From JAENVU01 sp046598395 (lineage in GTDB: Bacteria > Actinomycetota > Acidimicrobiia > IMCC26256 > JAENVU01): DNA of 18,745 nt. A program made the translations under genes and the position numbers. Of the stretch, positions 15,230 to 18,745 are shown piece by piece; the stretch's first letter is position 1, and every line of letters begins with the position of its first letter. The notes beneath the pieces are model-generated. The model saw nothing but the letters and a program-made list of their open reading frames with translations. It was not told where the DNA came from and made no database searches. The stretch spans positions 1 through 18,745 of the forward strand of contig JBKJIQ010000005.1 of NCBI GenBank assembly GCA_046598395.1, written 5' to 3'.

Positions 15230-15757
15230 TTGATCGGGCACTACGTCCGGCGATTCTTCACCGGTCTGTCACCGAAGCCACCGAGTGCGGCCGAGGAATC
15301 TTGGGCTACGAGTTTGTTGTCGCCGCCCCAAGCCGCGTTGTTCGTTCGGCTTTCGAACTACGACCGTCGTCACCTGATTCAGAGCGCGCGGCTGGTCGAT
15401 CGCGAGCTGAACTCCGGCTCACCGAGCGACTCGAGCCGGGTGTGGGTCCAGGCCGCGTTGCTCCACGACGTCGGCAAGTTCGACTCGCACCTTGGGGTGC
15501 TCGGTCGGGTCGTGGCCACAGTCCTGGCGTATGGGATCGGCCACGATCGGGTCCGCAGTTGGGCCGCAACCTCGGGCTGGCGCGGCCGCATCGGCAGCTA
15601 CGAGATGCACGGCGAGATCGGCGCCGCCGAGATCCGCGCCGCCGACGGTCCTGAGGAAGCAGCGCTGTGGTCCGAACTCCACCATCAGCCAGACCAGTTC
15701 GCCAACTCCACAATTCCGTTGAAAACCCTGCAAATCCTCGCTGAAGCGGATCGATAG
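15230..15757 (+). CDS. HD-domain phosphohydrolase-like protein
   Basis: The product is 175 residues from a TTG 13 bases after the peptidase stop; no clear ribosome binding site is seen and the frame is open upstream, so the start is less certain than the rest. The metal site of the HD superfamily is visible: H48 (RRHLIQSARLV), H79-D80 in LLHDVGK, a further histidine in MHGEIGAAE, HHQP, and a C-terminal LQILAEADR that provides the last aspartate. HD proteins hydrolyse phosphate esters of nucleotides. The substrate cannot be told; it lacks the length and extra domains of RelA/SpoT or dGTPase enzymes. It is the last gene of the pyrG-led series. Confidence 0.8.
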   Translation: MIGHYVRRFFTGLSPKPPSAAEESWATSLLSPPQAALFVRLSNYDRRHLIQSARLVDRELNSGSPSDSSRVWVQAALLHDVGKFDSHLGVLGRVVATVLAYGIGHDRVRSWAATSGWRGRIGSYEMHGEIGAAEIRAADGPEEAALWSELHHQPDQFANSTIPLKTLQILAEADR

Positions 15758-15774
15758 GAACCGGACGTTCCTTT
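15756..15774 (+). terminator. Weak hairpin at the end of the HD gene
   Basis: AGGAAC (15756-15761) pairs with GTTCCT (15767-15772) around a five-base loop, starting inside the TAG stop codon and followed by TT. The stem is short and the T-run minimal, so it could be a weak intrinsic terminator closing the pyrG-led series. Confidence 0.35.
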
Positions 15775-15820
15775 CCGTCGTATGAGGGGTACTGTGCCGC
15801 TCGGCTGGGGAGGTCAGAAG
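15775..15820 (+). promoter_or_regulatory. Probable promoter and ribosome binding site of the secreted repeat protein
   Basis: TACTGT at 15790-15795 fits an actinobacterial -10; a TTCCTT 16 bases upstream is a poor -35 match. GGGGAGG at 15807-15813 is a strong ribosome binding site seven bases before the ATG at 15821. If the promoter is right, the leader is under 20 bases. Confidence 0.4.
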
Positions 15821-18745
15821 ATGAGACGAGTGCTGCGGCAGGGCGTTTTCGCACTGGGGGTGGTGGCGCTGGTCTTGGTGCCGGCGGTGAGTGCCAGCGG
15901 CAGTGGCCACTCCGGTGATGCACGAGCCGCCACGTCGGCGACGACGCGCCCGAGCCAACCGGCGCTCCCCGCGATCGCGTTCCCGTTGGCGCCCAGTGCC
16001 GACGCGCCAACCTTCACGGTCACGCCGTCTACGGATCTGGTAGCCGGCCAATCCGTAGCGATCACTGGCACCGGGTTCGTGGGCGGATCGCCCCGGGGGG
16101 TTGGCGTCGCACAGTGCCGGGCGGGTGCGTTTGGTCAGGCCGACTGTGATCTCAGCAACCTTCTGTACCCCGACGTGGATGCGAGTGGCGCGTTCTCAGC
16201 GACCTTCAATGTGCGCCGCACGCTGAACATCGGCGGGACCCCGCTGCATTGTGACGATGCTCCCGGCACCTGCATATTGGGTGGCGCGGTGGTCACCGAT
16301 CAGACCATCGCGGGATTCGTGTCGCTGTCCTTCGATCCCAACGCGCCCCGTCCGAACCCGCACCTGGTGGTCACGCCCAACGATGGGATCGTGAACGGCG
16401 ACACCGTGAGCGTGACGGGCTCGGGCTTTGTCCCCAACTCACAGTTGGAGCTGGCGCAGTGCGTCGTTGGATCGCCGCAATGTGGGGGATATATCTACCT
16501 CGGCGAAGCAGGGCCGGGAGTGGACACGAACGGAAACTTCGCCGCCGACTTCACGCTTCGCTTGCGCGCCCGTCGTGCCGACGGGTCGGCTACCGACTGC
16601 ATCGCGGTCGCCTGTGAGGTGCGCAGCTTCTACTACCAAGATCCCGATTACAACGTCTCGGCACCGGTCACCTTCGATCCGAACCAGGCGATCCCGCCGC
16701 CGCCGACCGTGACCGTTGATCCCAACGTTGGGCTCGCCGACCGCCAAAACGTCACGGCCATCGGCGTGAACTTCGACGCCAACGCCTACGTGCAGCTTTC
16801 GGTCTGTCTCCTGGACAACACGGCGTGTTCGTATTTGTCGTCGGGTTCAGGCCCGGCTGCCGCTAATGGATCATTCTCCCGATCCGTTGTACTCCGCCGC
16901 CTCGTCCGCCGATATCTCTACGACCCGGCCACCGGCCAGGAGACGACCGAGACCGTTGACTGTGCACCTGATCTGTGCGTCCTGCGCGCCGAGAGCTACG
17001 ACGGCTTCAGCGAGCAGGCCGACGCGCCGCTCAACTTCGATGCCAGCCTGCCGCTGCCGGATCCGCCGACGGTCACGGTGGACCCGTCGACGAATCTTGC
17101 CTACAAGGCGTCGGTCACCGTGACGGGTACCGGGTTCACGTCCGGCGACTCTGTGTACGCACAGCAATGTGTCAACACCGCATCCAATGGGAGTTGTCCG
17201 TCGTACGCGGGCGGTGTCGCCGATGCGTCCGGCAACGTCTTGATCCAGTTGAGCGTCCGGCGCCGGGTCACGGATTACCGTGGCGGGTTCCTCGATTGCA
17301 CCGACGTCGGCACGACGTGCACGGTGACCCTCCAGGGCAACGGCGGTAACGATCGTGCGACGGCACCGATCAGTTTCGATCCGACCGCGCCCATCCCGCC
17401 GCCGCCTACGGCTGTCGCCACTCCGGATACGGACCTCGGCTGGCGCCAGGTGGTTTCGGTCACGGGCTCGGGATTCGCTCCGAATGGCCAGGTGATTCTG
17501 CAAGAGTGCACGGCCATCAACCTGGGTGATCCTCCGGTGCTCGCCTACACGCAGTGTGTGGGTGCGAACTACAACAACCTGCCGAGCGCGGATGCCAATG
17601 GCAACCTCGCCACCACGTTCAATGCCCGGAAGATCATCACCGACGGCAGCTCGCCGCCCGTCGATTGTTCGGAGTTCGTAGGCAAGTGCTTCCTACGCCT
17701 TGCTGACTACGACAGCGCGGGTGGCGGCGATGCGCCGGCCGATGTTCCGCTCGGATTCGATCCCACCACACCGCAGCCGCCGGGTCCGCCGGTGACGGTC
17801 ACTCCCTCGGTCGGCCTCACGGGCGGCGACACCGTGGACGTGCGAGGGTCGGGCTTCACTCCGAACGCCTCGATCGGGATGGCGATCTGCAAAGGCGGGA
17901 CGCAATCGATCTCCAGCTGCGATCTTTCCACTTCGAACATCGGCAGTGCCGATGATCAAGGCGCGTTCCAACGCAGCTTTGTGGTCAAGGACCTGATCCT
18001 GACCAGTGACGGTGTCGTCAACTGCGCCGCCGCTCCCGGCACGTGCGTGCTCGGCGTCGCCAACATTGGCGACTACATCGAGTTTTCACTCACGCCGTTG
18101 TCGTTCGGGCCGGATATTTCCGTGCTCGATACCACGGTGGATGAGGGCACCGGCGGCGATACTCGGGCGCCGGTCACGCTGCATCTGTCTCGGCCGTCGA
18201 ACAAGGCGGTCGGCGCGCATTGGGTCACGACCGACGGCACCGCCACGGCGGGATCCGACTACACCGGCGCCGAGGGCGATGTGCTCGTACCGGCCGGTGC
18301 AACCGATGTCGAAATCCCGGTGTCGGTGATCGGTGACGCGATCGATGAGCGGACGGAGCGGTTCACCGTGAAGTTGACGACCGCGACCGGCGGCCCCGTG
18401 GTGGACGACACCGCCACCGTCACGATTCACGACGACGATCGCCAACCGAGGATCACGCTCGGGGATTCGACGATCGTGGAAGGTGACTCGGGGACATCGA
18501 ATGCGTATGTGCCGGTGTGGCTGTCCGCTCCGAGCGGTCGTGACATCACGCTGACGTTCCGCACGCATCACGGCTCGGCGCGGTCGGGATCGGACTTCGT
18601 ACGGACGCGCCGGACGGTGGTGATTCCCGCGGGCTCCGGTGGTTGGCTCCTGGTGGTTCCGATCGTGGGTGATCACTCCCGCGAACGGACGGAGTCGTTC
18701 ACCGTGGAGGCCACCGACGCGAGCAACGCCAAACTGCGCGAGGAC
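15821..18745 (+). CDS. Secreted multidomain protein with neocarzinostatin-like repeats and Calx-beta domains (3' end outside window)
   Basis: An open frame of 975 codons runs from the ATG at 15821 to the right edge without a stop. A signal peptide is clear: MRRVLRQ, a hydrophobic core to residue 22, and AVSA before a likely cut after A25. After a Ser/Ala/Pro linker come six repeats of about 105-130 residues (about residues 62-761), then two Calx-beta domains (about 764-873 and 877 to the edge). Each repeat begins with a TVTP...L..G..V.VTG.GF pattern and ends near SFDP, the neocarzinostatin apoprotein fold signature, with four cysteines each. The protein should be exported by Sec and be extracellular or wall-attached; the anchor, if any, is beyond the window. 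Likely roles are adhesion or ligand binding. No enediyne genes are present, so antibiotic carriage is unsupported. A separate promoter is likely. Confidence 0.85.
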   Translation, partial: MRRVLRQGVFALGVVALVLVPAVSASGSGHSGDARAATSATTRPSQPALPAIAFPLAPSADAPTFTVTPSTDLVAGQSVAITGTGFVGGSPRGVGVAQCRAGAFGQADCDLSNLLYPDVDASGAFSATFNVRRTLNIGGTPLHCDDAPGTCILGGAVVTDQTIAGFVSLSFDPNAPRPNPHLVVTPNDGIVNGDTVSVTGSGFVPNSQLELAQCVVGSPQCGGYIYLGEAGPGVDTNGNFAADFTLRLRARRADGSATDCIAVACEVRSFYYQDPDYNVSAPVTFDPNQAIPPPPTVTVDPNVGLADRQNVTAIGVNFDANAYVQLSVCLLDNTACSYLSSGSGPAAANGSFSRSVVLRRLVRRYLYDPATGQETTETVDCAPDLCVLRAESYDGFSEQADAPLNFDASLPLPDPPTVTVDPSTNLAYKASVTVTGTGFTSGDSVYAQQCVNTASNGSCPSYAGGVADASGNVLIQLSVRRRVTDYRGGFLDCTDVGTTCTVTLQGNGGNDRATAPISFDPTAPIPPPPTAVATPDTDLGWRQVVSVTGSGFAPNGQVILQECTAINLGDPPVLAYTQCVGANYNNLPSADANGNLATTFNARKIITDGSSPPVDCSEFVGKCFLRLADYDSAGGGDAPADVPLGFDPTTPQPPGPPVTVTPSVGLTGGDTVDVRGSGFTPNASIGMAICKGGTQSISSCDLSTSNIGSADDQGAFQRSFVVKDLILTSDGVVNCAAAPGTCVLGVANIGDYIEFSLTPLSFGPDISVLDTTVDEGTGGDTRAPVTLHLSRPSNKAVGAHWVTTDGTATAGSDYTGAEGDVLVPAGATDVEIPVSVIGDAIDERTERFTVKLTTATGGPVVDDTATVTIHDDDRQPRITLGDSTIVEGDSGTSNAYVPVWLSAPSGRDITLTFRTHHGSARSGSDFVRTRRTVVIPAGSGGWLLVVPIVGDHSRERTESFTVEATDASNAKLRED
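16005..18106 (+). repeat. Six tandem neocarzinostatin-like repeats
   Basis: Repeat starts are at about 16005, 16355, 16697, 17063, 17402 and 17786. Opening motifs are TVTPSTDL, VVTPNDGI, TVDPNVGL, TVDPSTNL, VATPDTDL and TVTPSVGL, each followed by a TGxGF-like turn (IGVNF in repeat 3). Every repeat has two cysteine pairs: an early pair (C99/C109 in repeat 1, ten residues apart as in neocarzinostatin Cys37-Cys47) and a late DC...C pair five to seven residues apart. Pro-rich joints such as IPPPPT separate several repeats. The copies are diverged at DNA level. Confidence 0.85.
18110..18745 (+). other. Two Calx-beta domains in the secreted protein
   Basis: The first (about 18110-18439) has SVLDTTVDEG, TTDGTATAGSDYTG, VPVSVIGD-like IPVSVIGDAIDERTERF and closes with TVTIHDDD. 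The second (from 18449) has TLGDSTIVEGDSG, GSARSGSDFV, VPIVGD and ERTESFTVE, and is cut by the window edge. The acidic DDD and EGD positions are those that bind calcium in Calx-beta domains, so calcium-dependent stiffening of the stalk is likely but inferred. Confidence 0.85.

Noticed and set aside
16871..17503. 210-codon minus-strand frame opposite the secreted repeat protein
   Set aside because: Arg-rich shadow; the plus-strand frame is continuous with repeats, cysteines and a signal peptide.
15821..18745. Enediyne antibiotic carrier / biosynthesis locus
   Set aside because: Neocarzinostatin-like repeats are present, but there is no enediyne polyketide synthase or tailoring gene, and the multi-repeat Calx-beta architecture is that of a surface protein.

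Overview
The window is high-GC bacterial DNA with dense, mostly co-directional genes, frequent 4-base ATGA stop/start overlaps and many GTG or TTG starts. The gene order (HAD phosphatase, small basic protein, tlyA, NAD kinase, recN, steA, steB/mctB, pyrG, xerD) is that of the conserved actinobacterial block known as Rv1692-Rv1701 in Mycobacterium tuberculosis. The host is therefore an actinomycete-lineage bacterium. Divergent protein sequences, the absence of the Nudix gene that sits between pyrG and xerD in mycobacteria, and a secreted neocarzinostatin-repeat protein make a deep-branching class such as Acidimicrobiia my best guess; that placement is inference.

Layout. (1) 1-565, minus strand: the N-terminal half of a DUF1015 protein, running off the left edge. 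(2) 657-8344, plus strand: eight tightly packed genes encoding a HAD-IIA phosphatase, a phasin-like protein with a lysine/alanine tail, TlyA rRNA methyltransferase, NAD kinase, RecN, SteA, SteB (family annotated as copper transporter MctB) and a MraY/WecA-like membrane protein. (3) 8268-11389, minus strand: two tandem paralogous GT-C type membrane glycosyltransferases with an ATGA overlap; the second overlaps the 3' end of the MraY-like gene by 77 bp. (4) 11528-15757, plus strand: CTP synthase, XerD-type recombinase, a DksA/TraR zinc-finger protein, a minimal site-2-protease-like M50 peptidase and an HD-domain protein. (5) 15821 to the right edge, plus strand: at least 975 codons of a secreted protein with six neocarzinostatin-like repeats followed by two Calx-beta domains, the last cut by the window edge.

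How they fit together. Housekeeping functions (rRNA methylation, NADP supply, DNA repair, CTP supply, chromosome dimer resolution) are interleaved with an envelope set: SteA and SteB (a cell-separation pair in corynebacteria), the MraY-like protein and two GT-C enzymes that would use polyprenyl-linked sugars. The most interesting candidates are this envelope module, in which the copper label of SteB is not supported by its residues, and the repeat-built secreted protein. I see no CRISPR array, insertion sequence, tRNA, rRNA or defence system, and no gene-free stretch above 300 bases.
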